From NCBI GenBank assembly GCA_025363495.1, contig JANYDR010000534.1, positions 1-9,692 on the forward strand: a stretch of DNA of 9,692 bases, given 5' to 3'. Both the position numbers and the translations under genes were made by a program. Shown here one piece after another: positions 1-6,570 of the stretch. This DNA comes from Cyclobacteriaceae bacterium. Lineage in GTDB: Bacteria; Bacteroidota; Bacteroidia; Cytophagales; Cyclobacteriaceae. Position 1 is the first letter of the stretch. Every line of letters starts with the position of its first letter. The notes beneath the pieces are model-generated. The model did no database searches. It had not been told where the DNA came from and saw nothing but the letters and a program-made list of their open reading frames with translations.

Positions 1-402
1 AAACTCACTGCTATTAAAGCTCTGATGTTTGCTGTTGAAGTGGAAGATCTCAAGAGTGATAAGAAAGGACTGGATAAGAATGCTTACAAAACCCTAAAGA
101 CAGATCAGTATAAGGATATTCACTTTAAACTTACCTCCGCAAAAATATCACCAGACGGCGAAAATAAATATCTGGTCAAAGCCGACGGGAAGCTTACCAT
201 TGCCGGTGTTACAAAGGATGTGACAATAGATGTCTATTGCGTCCTTAATAAAGATGCCACTATTACTTGCACTGGATCGGATAAATTGAACATGACTGAT
301 TACAATGTTAAGCCTCCCACTTTTATGCTGGGTGCGATGAAAACGGGAGATGAGATTACATTCAAGTTTACGCTTGTCTATAAAAAACAGAAAGGTGTTT
401 AG
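1..402 (+). CDS. YceI family protein, 5'-truncated by the window edge
   Basis: The first frame is open from base 1 to a TAG stop at 400-402 and gives 133 visible residues. The true start lies upstream; the ATG at 25 is only an internal methionine. YceI proteins are small periplasmic or secreted lipocalin-like beta-barrels, some of which bind polyisoprenoid-type lipids; the cellular role here is unknown. The hallmark is the strand-turn-strand motif GKLTIAGVTKDVTIDV (visible residues about 63-78). It is preceded by a 'FKLTSAKI' strand and followed by the closing strands 'TFMLGAMKTGDEITFKFTLVY'-like at the C-terminus. Family members are usually about 170-200 residues, so roughly 50-60 residues, including any signal peptide, are missing. 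The gene ends 3 bases before a GC-rich inverted repeat that could terminate it. The outer-membrane barrel gene downstream is on the same strand but 214 bases away. Family assignment is firm; ligand and role are not. Confidence 0.9.
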   Translation, partial: KLTAIKALMFAVEVEDLKSDKKGLDKNAYKTLKTDQYKDIHFKLTSAKISPDGENKYLVKADGKLTIAGVTKDVTIDVYCVLNKDATITCTGSDKLNMTDYNVKPPTFMLGAMKTGDEITFKFTLVYKKQKGV

Positions 403-405
403 AAG

Positions 406-458
406 CTTGGCGCCTTTGCGGTGAAAATTACTAACCGCAAAGGCGCGAAGGCGCCAAG
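406..458. repeat. GC-rich inverted repeat after yceI-like gene (copy A), possible terminator
   Basis: The arm at 406-422 (CTTGGCGCCTTTGCGGT) is matched by a complementary arm at 434-458. The right arm carries an extra 8 bases because 'AAGGCGC' is nearly duplicated, so the outer nine bases (406-414 with 450-458) or the inner thirteen (410-422 with 434-446) can pair. The loop is the AT-rich stretch 423-433. The right arm matches the reverse complement of 2029-2053 at 23 of 25 positions, so the two sites belong to one dispersed family. Repeats of this kind are common between Bacteroidota genes. Its place 3 bases after the stop suggests a role in ending transcription or protecting the 3' end, but there is no clear T-run. 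Confidence 0.75.
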
Positions 459-531
459 TCAGATGAACATTTACCTTATCCAAGAAAGGACAACCTTATT
501 GGACAGCCTGAATACTGTAATCGAAGGCGAG

Positions 532-547
532 TTGGGCTTAAGCCCAA
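532..547. repeat. Perfect 16-base palindrome upstream of the barrel gene
   Basis: TTGGGCTTAAGCCCAA is self-complementary over all 16 bases and lies 69 bases before the ATG at 617. It has no loop, so it would suit a dimeric DNA-binding protein better than an RNA hairpin. A looser pair, TTGGAC (499-504) and GTCCAA (593-598), brackets it. No exact Bacteroidota -7 box (TAnnTTTG) was found in this gap. An operator role is inference; chance or a repeat remnant remains possible. Confidence 0.4.
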
Positions 548-616
548 TAATATCGGGCACTTGGTTAACTAAACAATATTGAAGTAATAATAGTCCAACA
601 ACATAAATCTTATACA

Positions 617-1936
617 ATGAAAATTAAATCTCTATTATTTCTTTTATTTTCCTACGGTACACTTAGCGCTCAACAACCTTCCATTCAATATTTTCGCAAC
701 TACAGTAAAGATGGTCTGCACGTTTTTGAGACAACCAAAAATGACACAACACTTTTCACGGGCATGAAGGTAAGGGTAGGGGGTAATTTTACCCAGGATT
801 TCCAGGCGCTTACTCATGAAAATAATGCCACACCATTATTTGATGCTAATGGTGTAAACACCAATAAACTGGCATCGCTCACCAATGGCTTCAATCTGGC
901 GATGGCTAACCTTAATATTGATGCGCAACTGGAGGATGGAATCCGGATGAACATAACATTGTATCTGTCCACCCGTCATCACGAGGAAACGTGGGTCAAG
1001 GGCGGATATATTCAATTTGATAAATTATTATTCCTGAAGAGTAAAGTAGTTGATAAAATCATGGAGAGTGTGACTATTAAGATCGGGGATTATGAAGTTG
1101 ACTACGGCGATCAGCATTTTCGCAGAAGTGATGGAGGAAATTCAACCTACAATCCTTTCATAGAGAATTATATTATGGATCAGTTTGCTACAGAGATAGG
1201 TGGGGAAGTATATTATCATCCAAAGAGTGGACTAATTGCCATGCTCGGCGTGACCAATGGAGAACTCAACCCAACAGTTCTTGCTCCTAATAAAATTGAT
1301 TCTGCAACCGGTAAGGTAAATCGTTATTATCCGGCATATCATGGAAAACTTGGATATGATAAACAGATCAGCGATGATTTAAGATTCAGATTGACGGGTT
1401 CATTTTATGTTGTTCAAAGTACTACCAGTAACACCTTATTTTCCGGTGACCGGACGGGCTCACGTTACTATTACGTTATGGAAAATACGTTGGCCACAAC
1501 AGATGGTAATGCTTTTTCAGGAAGATATAGTCCTCAATTCAAAGAGCAAGTTTCTACTTTTATGATAAATCCTTTTGTCAAGTTCAAGGGAATTGAATTC
1601 TTTGGGTCGTATGAAATTGCTCAGGGAAGGTTGATTACTGAACGTTATCAGAGAAAGGCTACTCAGGTCGGCATGGACCTGATCTATAGATTTCCGGAAG
1701 GGAAGGAGAACTTCTGGATTGGTGGACGTTATAATTCTGTGACTACAGCAATTCCTCTCCGACCCAATGATGTAACGATCAATAGGGTCGCCGGTTCAGT
1801 TGGATGGTTCCTAAATAAGAATATAATGGTGAAAGTGGAATATGTTGATCAACAATACAAGAACTTTGTATCCACTGATATTCTTTCAGGTGGAAAATTC
1901 AGTGGCTTTATGATGGAAGCTTCAATAGGTTTTTGA
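617..1936 (+). CDS. Secreted outer-membrane beta-barrel protein, porin-like, function unassigned
   Basis: This is a 439-residue protein. Residues 1-18 form a standard signal peptide: lysines at 2 and 4, the hydrophobic run LLFLLF, and a cleavage site after LSA before QQ. The mature part is rich in alternating polar/aromatic strands typical of barrels, for example 'ENFWIGGRYNSVTT' and 'NIMVKVEYVDQQYKN' near the C-terminus. It ends in 'MEASIGF', and a final aromatic residue is usual for outer-membrane barrels. The pattern 'W-FLNKN-IMVKVEYV' resembles the last strands of phosphate-selective (OprO/OprP-type) porins, so a channel is the best guess, but the substrate is unknown and the match is by eye. 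The ATG start is supported by the signal peptide beginning there. It stands alone between a YceI-type gene (same strand) and a convergent oxidoreductase gene. No SusD partner, TonB box or plug domain is seen, so it is not a TonB-dependent receptor. Confidence 0.8.
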   Translation: MKIKSLLFLLFSYGTLSAQQPSIQYFRNYSKDGLHVFETTKNDTTLFTGMKVRVGGNFTQDFQALTHENNATPLFDANGVNTNKLASLTNGFNLAMANLNIDAQLEDGIRMNITLYLSTRHHEETWVKGGYIQFDKLLFLKSKVVDKIMESVTIKIGDYEVDYGDQHFRRSDGGNSTYNPFIENYIMDQFATEIGGEVYYHPKSGLIAMLGVTNGELNPTVLAPNKIDSATGKVNRYYPAYHGKLGYDKQISDDLRFRLTGSFYVVQSTTSNTLFSGDRTGSRYYYVMENTLATTDGNAFSGRYSPQFKEQVSTFMINPFVKFKGIEFFGSYEIAQGRLITERYQRKATQVGMDLIYRFPEGKENFWIGGRYNSVTTAIPLRPNDVTINRVAGSVGWFLNKNIMVKVEYVDQQYKNFVSTDILSGGKFSGFMMEASIGF

Positions 1937-1945
1937 TAAACTCAG

Positions 1946-1961
1946 GTAGCGACTTCGTCGC
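1946..1961. repeat. Small hairpin preceded by GTAG
   Basis: GTAG at 1946-1949 leads into a short stem (CGAC/GTCG, loop TTC), which extends by one more pair if the last G of GTAG pairs with C1961. It begins 10 bases after the barrel gene's stop codon. A GTAG-type tetranucleotide 5' of a hairpin is the layout of REP elements mobilised by RAYT transposases, but the stem is short and no RAYT gene is in the window, so the link is weak. Confidence 0.3.
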
Positions 1962-1970
1962 AGGTGCTTT

Positions 1971-2053
1971 ACTGCAGAGGCGCAATGACGCAAAGGCACG
2001 CAGAGTTTTTGTCAGAATCTTCGCGGTGCTTTGCGCCTTCGCGCCTCTGCGGT
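1971..2053. repeat. GC-rich inverted repeat in the convergent gap (copy B), likely two-way terminator
   Basis: Two 35-base arms, 1971-2005 and 2019-2053, are complementary at 26 of 35 positions around a short AT-rich loop (2006-2018). The outer part, GCAGAGGCGC, is perfectly paired. It sits between the converging ends of the barrel gene (stop at 1936) and the oxidoreductase gene (stop at 2069), where a bidirectional terminator would be expected. It belongs to the same family as the repeat at 406-458: bases 2029-2053, read on the minus strand, match 434-458 at 23 of 25 positions. Confidence 0.75.
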
Positions 2054-2068
2054 GATCACACAAAGGGA

Positions 2069-3136
2069 TCATTTCTTCCTGGCGCGCTCGTATTGAATAG
2101 GCCAAATAACTTGTGTATCCAGTTCTGAAGCGGCCCTTAATGGGAAATATGGATCTCTTAGAAATTCGCGTGCAAGCAAAACAATATCAGCCTTGCCATC
2201 TTCTATAATACCGTTAGCCTCTTGTGAAGTAGTAATAAGACCTACTGCCCCGGTTAGTATTCCGGAATTCTTTTTTATGCTTTCTGAAAATTCTACCTGG
2301 TAAAGAGGCTTTACTTGTATTTTCTGATCGAATGCGATTCCGCCGGAAGAGCAGTCGATCAGATCAACCGTTTTTGTTTTTAACTGCGTCGCAAGTTTAA
2401 TGGAATCATCGTCGCTCCAGCCTCCTTCTTTCCAATCGGTAGAGGATATTCTTAAAAACAATGGATTGTCTTCGCGCCAGACTTTTCTTACGCTTTCAAT
2501 TATTTCTGTTAAGAACCGTGTTCGATTCTCAAACGAACCACCATATTGATCTGTTCTCGTATTGCTAAGTGGAGAAAGGAACTCATTAATAAGGTATCCA
2601 TGGGCACCATGTAATTCTATTACTTTAAAACCGGCTTTCTGTGCGCGAACCGCTGCATTCTGAAAATCCTTGATTACTTTTTTTATTTCATCGACCGTTA
2701 GTTCAGAAGGAGTAGCATCTCCGTCCTGAAATGATATGGCACTTGGCGCATAAGTTTGCCATGAACCTACGTCTTTAGAAAGCGATTTTCCGCCTTCCCA
2801 TGGACGCATATGACTTGCTCTCCTTCCAGCATGAGCCAATTGTATCCCGGCAACCGAGCCTTGCTTTTCGATAAACTCTGTTATCCGTTTCAGGAATGGA
2901 ATGTGTTCATCTTTCCAGATGCCCAGATCGCCAGGTGATATTCTCCCTTCAGGGGAAACGGATGTTGCCTCTGTAAATACCAAAGCAGCACCACCAACTG
3001 CCCGGCTTCCTAAATGAACCAGGTGCCAGTCGTTGGCAAAGCCATCTTCGCTGGAGTATTGACACATTGGCGATACGGCGATCCTGTTTTTAAGCTCAAC
3101 GTTTTTTATTTTAAGAGGAGAGAAGAGAGTTGGCAT
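2069..3136 (-). CDS. Old Yellow Enzyme family ene-reductase (YqjM/NamA-like NADPH dehydrogenase)
   Basis: This is a 355-residue FMN-dependent TIM-barrel enzyme expected to use NAD(P)H to reduce the C=C bond of alpha,beta-unsaturated carbonyls, such as quinone-like or stress-derived electrophiles, in the cytoplasm. YqjM of Bacillus is 338 residues, so this is full length. Visible class features are the N-terminal 'LFSPLKIKNVELKNRI', then 'SPMCQYSS' with Cys25 and Tyr27 (the YqjM Cys26/Tyr28 pair that tunes the flavin and binds substrate). Next come 'QLAHAGRR' at 99-106, 'HGAHGYL' with His176, His179 and Tyr181 (substrate-binding pair and nearby tyrosine), and 'LRIS' with Arg229 at the flavin. 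'LAREFLRDPYFP' (321-332) is near the FMN phosphate. The C-terminal 'QYERARKK' keeps Arg351, matching the arginine finger that YqjM inserts into the neighbouring subunit. The ATG at 3136 starts exactly where family proteins do. The physiological substrate cannot be read from sequence. It lies downstream of the 944-residue gene on the same strand with a 118-base gap, so separate transcription is more likely. Confidence 0.95.
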   Translation of the reverse strand: MPTLFSPLKIKNVELKNRIAVSPMCQYSSEDGFANDWHLVHLGSRAVGGAALVFTEATSVSPEGRISPGDLGIWKDEHIPFLKRITEFIEKQGSVAGIQLAHAGRRASHMRPWEGGKSLSKDVGSWQTYAPSAISFQDGDATPSELTVDEIKKVIKDFQNAAVRAQKAGFKVIELHGAHGYLINEFLSPLSNTRTDQYGGSFENRTRFLTEIIESVRKVWREDNPLFLRISSTDWKEGGWSDDDSIKLATQLKTKTVDLIDCSSGGIAFDQKIQVKPLYQVEFSESIKKNSGILTGAVGLITTSQEANGIIEDGKADIVLLAREFLRDPYFPLRAASELDTQVIWPIQYERARKK

Positions 3137-3151
3137 GGTTTTAATTGTGAG

Positions 3152-3185
3152 TTATGAATTATGAATTGCCTTGATTGATGGCAAT
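3152..3185. repeat. Short tandem repeat and hairpin upstream of the ene-reductase
   Basis: TTATGAA occurs twice in tandem (3152-3158, 3159-3165). Read on the minus strand it is the 'AATTCATAATTCATAA' motif often seen in Bacteroidota intergenic DNA. It overlaps a 6-base perfect inverted repeat, ATTGCC (3165-3170) and GGCAAT (3180-3185), with a 9-base loop. It lies in the 5' leader of the minus-strand ene-reductase gene and 3' of the 944-residue gene, so it could be a weak terminator for the latter; no T-run supports this. I found no convincing -7 box in the rest of this 118-base gap. Confidence 0.4.
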
Positions 3186-3254
3186 ATAACCGAGACGGAC
3201 AATAAAACGTTCGAGGGTGTTTCCTTTAAAAGAGAAATAGCGGAATGCTTTGTG

Positions 3255-6089
3255 TTATTCTTTTACTTCGATAAAGCTGACGCTTCGTATGGGCTCACCG
3301 TTACTATTAATGCCTTCTACCACCACGCGATAGGGTCCACTTAAGTCGGAAGCGTAAAATGATACTTGCGCGGTGCCAGAGGACTTTTCAATTTTAAGAC
3401 TTGGATTCCAGTAAAGAGTAGAGCGATAATCTACTGCGTTCTTGTCGGTGTCGGAGTTTCCGTAGTTGGGACTTGTGAATTGATTTGTTTCGTTGTATCC
3501 CTGAACTTTTAATAAAAGGACTGACTCCTTTTTGGGGGGTGTGTATCCCGTCTTAGTAAAAACTGCAATGACGCCGTACGGGGAGAGCGATCCACGAATG
3601 GTGCTTTGTCTTTTAGTTACTTCAATAGAGCCTACCGTATTAGGATCAATCATCATGAGCGCCTCGCCTGGAGGGCCTGACAATGGCGTCCCGTCAAGAG
3701 TAACAAGGGGCGCATATTTTCTTTCAATTTCAAAATAAGCCTCCTGACCAAGAAAATCTTTAGCATAACCAGCACTCAAAACTACTTTAGCATGCCGCGC
3801 AAAGTAAACTATTTGCAGGTAAGGATTTACAATTAAGCCTGATATGTTAAGGGACTGAAGGGTGTATAACAAATTTGGAAACTGTGTCTTTATTTTATCC
3901 TCTTTAAAAACATAGTCACCTTCCCCATAAGGATGATTAGGATTACTGATATTCTTTATGAACTCAGCATTTTGTCGGTCTTGCACCACCACTTCTTCCA
4001 GCATTTTGGAATCCACAGGTTTTTCATATTCAGAAAAAATTCGTTGAACCGTTTGAGCATTAGTGATCTGAATATTATATCCGGAATCCTTGATCATTAC
4101 CGGCGGCACATCATGTTTTAATAACTTTATTCTACCATAGGGCTTTCCTTTTCCTTTCACTGAATTAATCCAGAAAGGTGCTTCATCATAAAAATGTAAA
4201 TCCATGTATTCAAAATATCCCTGGTCATCTGTAGGTACAACAAACAATTGATAGGGGTTTAATTGCACGACATTCAATACAGTTTTTTCACCCTTACCCT
4301 TGTTGTTTAAAAATTGCCCCTTAACCGTGAATCCGTCTTCCGCTAAATAGTTGAGCCTGGAGGCCATTCTAATTTCTTCATTTTTAATGAGAAATTTTTC
4401 AAGAATATTTCCTGATTCTGGTGTCTGTAATACCAGGGATGCATCGGTCACTGAAATCGAAAAATTTCCCGAAGAAGGATTAGCGTCATGATCTTCCAAC
4501 TCAAGAGTCAGCGTGATCTTGTCGCGAGTTTTATAGGATGCTTTGTCTGAAACTACTTTTAAGCCGATCCCTGGTAGTTCTTCCTTTTCATTCATGTAAA
4601 CTGGTTTATCAGTAAGCTTCACTACGGGCAATACCTTCATGAATAAATTTTCATCTCCGAAGTTTCTTTGAAGTTGTGTGTATGAACGCAGGTAATAATT
4701 GCCGTATTCCACTGAGTCTGGAAGAATAAAATCACCCGAAGAAAATCCACTATCTAATCGCAATATTTTTTCAAGAATTATTTCTTTTGAGGGATTTATT
4801 AGTTCAACGTACAGTGTTTTGCTCAAAAAATCCCGATCAGTTGGTGAGTTATAATTAACATAGGCTTTGAACCACATCCGTTCTCCGGGATAATAGTATG
4901 ATTTGTCGGTATGGATATAAATTTTTTCGTATGATCTTTTTAACGTTTCGGCCTGTACGTCTTTGCCCTGCGATTCTTCCCTTAAAGTTTCTTTTCTCAG
5001 GCTACCCTGATCGGGTTTATAATTAATGGGCAACATATCAGCGATGCGAAGGGAACTGATGTATCCTGACGTAACAATATTTTCCGGATCAAGAACAATT
5101 CCATTTGAATTGACTTTGATGCTGCCATTTTTTAAGTCGATCCAGGAAACCGGTGCAATGACATCGTCATATATCTTAGTTCGTGAAGAACTTTTTGTGT
5201 AATGAACTTCTATTCTGTCTTTTAATAAGATTGTTGGTTCATTTGTCAAGGGGTCCGGGAATATTTGAATACGTGTTGTATCGAATAGTTCAATTGAATG
5301 ACCAAGTTCCCTTGCGAAGACCGACGACCTTGGACTATTTTCAAAGCCAATCTTATCATTATATAAAATGAAGCCCTCTATATTAAGGGAATGGTTTAAG
5401 ATGGCTTTAAACAGATGTTGCTGAGATCCTTCATAAGCAATAATGCGGTTTCTGGCCCATTTCGATCTGATACTCTCGTCAGAAGTTTTCATCTCCTCAA
5501 ATCTTGCATTGCCAAGAATTGAAAAAGAATTTGTTTTCGTAATGAATTTTTTCAGCGTATAAGATATTGTGTAACCTAATTCATCATTTTCAATATAAAG
5601 ATTATCTAAAGCTTCCGCAGCCAGCATTTCTTTATCCTCTTTAAATTCCAGAACCCAGGGATTAATAATTTTGCAATGAGAAGCGCTTCTTGCAGTTCCC
5701 AGGAAAGCCCTGATAAATTTTTTCAACTGACGGTCCCACTCCTTATCCCTCGTTCCCTGCACCTGAACATTGTCTAACAATTTGTCGTCCCTTACCAGTT
5801 TTGCATTGATTACCAATTGCTGTCCGCCTGTCAGCTCCACTTTGGTTTGATAAGACTGGTATCCAACGAATGAAAAGATAACCTCATTCTGGCCAACGGG
5901 TATGTTGTTTAATTTGTAATACCCCTTCTCATCAGTGGCTGTACCCATCGTTGTATAATTGATGAAAACATTTGCGAAGGGAAGGGGCTCAAGCGTCTTT
6001 GAATCCAGCACACGGCCGCTTATGGTTGCGGTTTGTGCGAACGCACTTATAAATGAGTATGATAAAATGAATGAAAGAATAAATTTCAT
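3255..6089 (-). CDS. Secreted carboxypeptidase-regulatory / MG2 / TonB-plug-like multidomain protein
   Basis: This 944-residue protein starts with a signal peptide (MKFILSFILSYSFISAFAQ, cleavage near residue 18/19). Residues about 21-97 are a carboxypeptidase regulatory-like beta-sandwich: 'ISGRVLDSKTLEPLPFANV', 'GTATDEKGYYKLNNIP', 'FSFVGYQSYQTKVEL'. Residues about 98-385 are an unassigned region common to such proteins but without a motif I recognise. Residues about 388-490 form an MG2 macroglobulin domain ('YIHTDKSYYYPGERMWFKAYV'-type signature, then 'GNYYLRSYTQ'). About 505-640 holds further Ig/macroglobulin-like strands. About 695-848 resembles a TonB-receptor plug ('LDGTPLSGPPGEALMMIDPNTVGSIEV', 'SPYGVIAVFTKTG'). 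Residues about 885-944 are a final Ig-like domain ('TLYWNPSLKI', 'GPYRVVVEGIN'). No outer-membrane barrel follows the plug-like part, so it is not a transporter. Bacteroidota carry many such proteins, presumably in the periplasm or at the cell surface; their role is unknown. It is divergent from padR and may share its control region. Confidence 0.85.
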   Translation of the reverse strand: MKFILSFILSYSFISAFAQTATISGRVLDSKTLEPLPFANVFINYTTMGTATDEKGYYKLNNIPVGQNEVIFSFVGYQSYQTKVELTGGQQLVINAKLVRDDKLLDNVQVQGTRDKEWDRQLKKFIRAFLGTARSASHCKIINPWVLEFKEDKEMLAAEALDNLYIENDELGYTISYTLKKFITKTNSFSILGNARFEEMKTSDESIRSKWARNRIIAYEGSQQHLFKAILNHSLNIEGFILYNDKIGFENSPRSSVFARELGHSIELFDTTRIQIFPDPLTNEPTILLKDRIEVHYTKSSSRTKIYDDVIAPVSWIDLKNGSIKVNSNGIVLDPENIVTSGYISSLRIADMLPINYKPDQGSLRKETLREESQGKDVQAETLKRSYEKIYIHTDKSYYYPGERMWFKAYVNYNSPTDRDFLSKTLYVELINPSKEIILEKILRLDSGFSSGDFILPDSVEYGNYYLRSYTQLQRNFGDENLFMKVLPVVKLTDKPVYMNEKEELPGIGLKVVSDKASYKTRDKITLTLELEDHDANPSSGNFSISVTDASLVLQTPESGNILEKFLIKNEEIRMASRLNYLAEDGFTVKGQFLNNKGKGEKTVLNVVQLNPYQLFVVPTDDQGYFEYMDLHFYDEAPFWINSVKGKGKPYGRIKLLKHDVPPVMIKDSGYNIQITNAQTVQRIFSEYEKPVDSKMLEEVVVQDRQNAEFIKNISNPNHPYGEGDYVFKEDKIKTQFPNLLYTLQSLNISGLIVNPYLQIVYFARHAKVVLSAGYAKDFLGQEAYFEIERKYAPLVTLDGTPLSGPPGEALMMIDPNTVGSIEVTKRQSTIRGSLSPYGVIAVFTKTGYTPPKKESVLLLKVQGYNETNQFTSPNYGNSDTDKNAVDYRSTLYWNPSLKIEKSSGTAQVSFYASDLSGPYRVVVEGINSNGEPIRSVSFIEVKE

Positions 6090-6240
6090 TTTGAAAAATT
6101 TGCGACGTCACCTTTTTAGGGGGACTAATACTGAGCTTTCGTTTGTGTTCTATGCAATTATAAAAAAATTTATATTCAATTACTTCTGAAAAGTAGAAAT
6201 ATATTAATAAATTTAAAATGCCATTAAGAATTCGATAACT
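6090..6240. promoter_or_regulatory. AT-rich divergent promoter region between the 944-residue gene and padR
   Basis: These 151 bases separate two start codons facing away from each other, so both promoters must lie here or inside the genes. Near matches to the Bacteroidota -7 box TAnnTTTG are TATAATTG on the minus strand (6162-6155, 66 bases before the 944-residue gene) and TAAATTTA on the plus strand (6208-6215, 26 bases before padR). Each has one mismatch, and neither has a well-spaced upstream TTTG box, so exact promoter positions are not settled. No Shine-Dalgarno sequence is seen before either gene, as expected for the phylum. Confidence 0.5.
6159..6195. promoter_or_regulatory. Two small inverted repeats, candidate operator
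   Basis: TATAAA-N4-TTTATA (6159-6174) and TACTT-N5-AAGTA (6181-6195) are both perfect and only 6 bases apart. The first overlaps the candidate minus-strand -7 box. PadR proteins bind small dyads, often ATGT-N8/10-ACAT, and usually repress their own promoter. Neither dyad here matches that consensus and AT-rich DNA produces such repeats by chance, so binding is only a suggestion. Confidence 0.25.
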
Positions 6241-6570
6241 ATGAAGGGATATATCGGTGAATTTGAGGAACTCGTTCTTCTTACCATTGCAAGCCTCAGT
6301 GAAAACGCTTACGGTGTTGCAATCAAAGAAGACATAGAGAAAAGAAGTGACAGGACTATAAGTGTAGGGGCTCTTCATTCCACAATTACCAGGCTTGAAG
6401 AAAAGGGCCTGATTAAATCGTGGCTTGGCGAGCCGACGCAGGAGCGGGGTGGCAAGCGCAAAAGATATTTTGAACTAACTCATCAGGGAAAACTATCGCT
6501 TCATCATATGAAAGATCTTCGGGATGAGCTCTGGAAGCTTTCAAAAGCGACTCTTTCATTAACAAAATGA
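6241..6570 (+). CDS. PadR family transcriptional regulator
   Basis: This 109-residue winged-helix protein has the length of the short PadR subfamily. Helix 1 and 2 cover 'FEELVLLTIASLSENAYGVAIKEDIEK' (8-34). The recognition helix is 'SVGALHSTITRLEEKGLI' (41-58), with the serine/alanine-leucine-threonine-arginine pattern typical of PadR. The wing is about 59-80 ('GEPTQERGGKRKRYFELT'), followed by 'HQGK' and one C-terminal helix (about 86-103) used for dimerisation. PadR proteins usually act as repressors, relieved by a small ligand, and commonly control the adjacent transporter or permease genes. The stop codon overlaps the permease start by four bases (ATGA, 6567-6570), so the two are translated together and the permease is the likely target and partner. 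An upstream ATG at 6218 is out of frame, so 6241 is the start. The ligand is unknown. Confidence 0.95.
   Translation: MKGYIGEFEELVLLTIASLSENAYGVAIKEDIEKRSDRTISVGALHSTITRLEEKGLIKSWLGEPTQERGGKRKRYFELTHQGKLSLHHMKDLRDELWKLSKATLSLTK

Noticed and set aside
148..483. 111-codon minus-strand open frame over the yceI-like gene
   Set aside because: It is antisense to the YceI coding region and extends through the inverted repeat; the sequence has no protein-like features.
1908..2105. 65-codon minus-strand open frame across the convergent gap
   Set aside because: It consists largely of the inverted repeat plus the ends of both neighbouring genes, and has no protein-like pattern.
3255..6089. TonB-dependent receptor
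   Set aside because: A regulatory domain and plug-like segment are present, but the C-terminal barrel is missing and MG2/Ig domains replace it.
5989..6378. 129-codon minus-strand open frame across the divergent gap
   Set aside because: It overlaps the start of padR and of the secreted protein in another frame, has no recognisable domain, and cannot be real if both flanking starts are.
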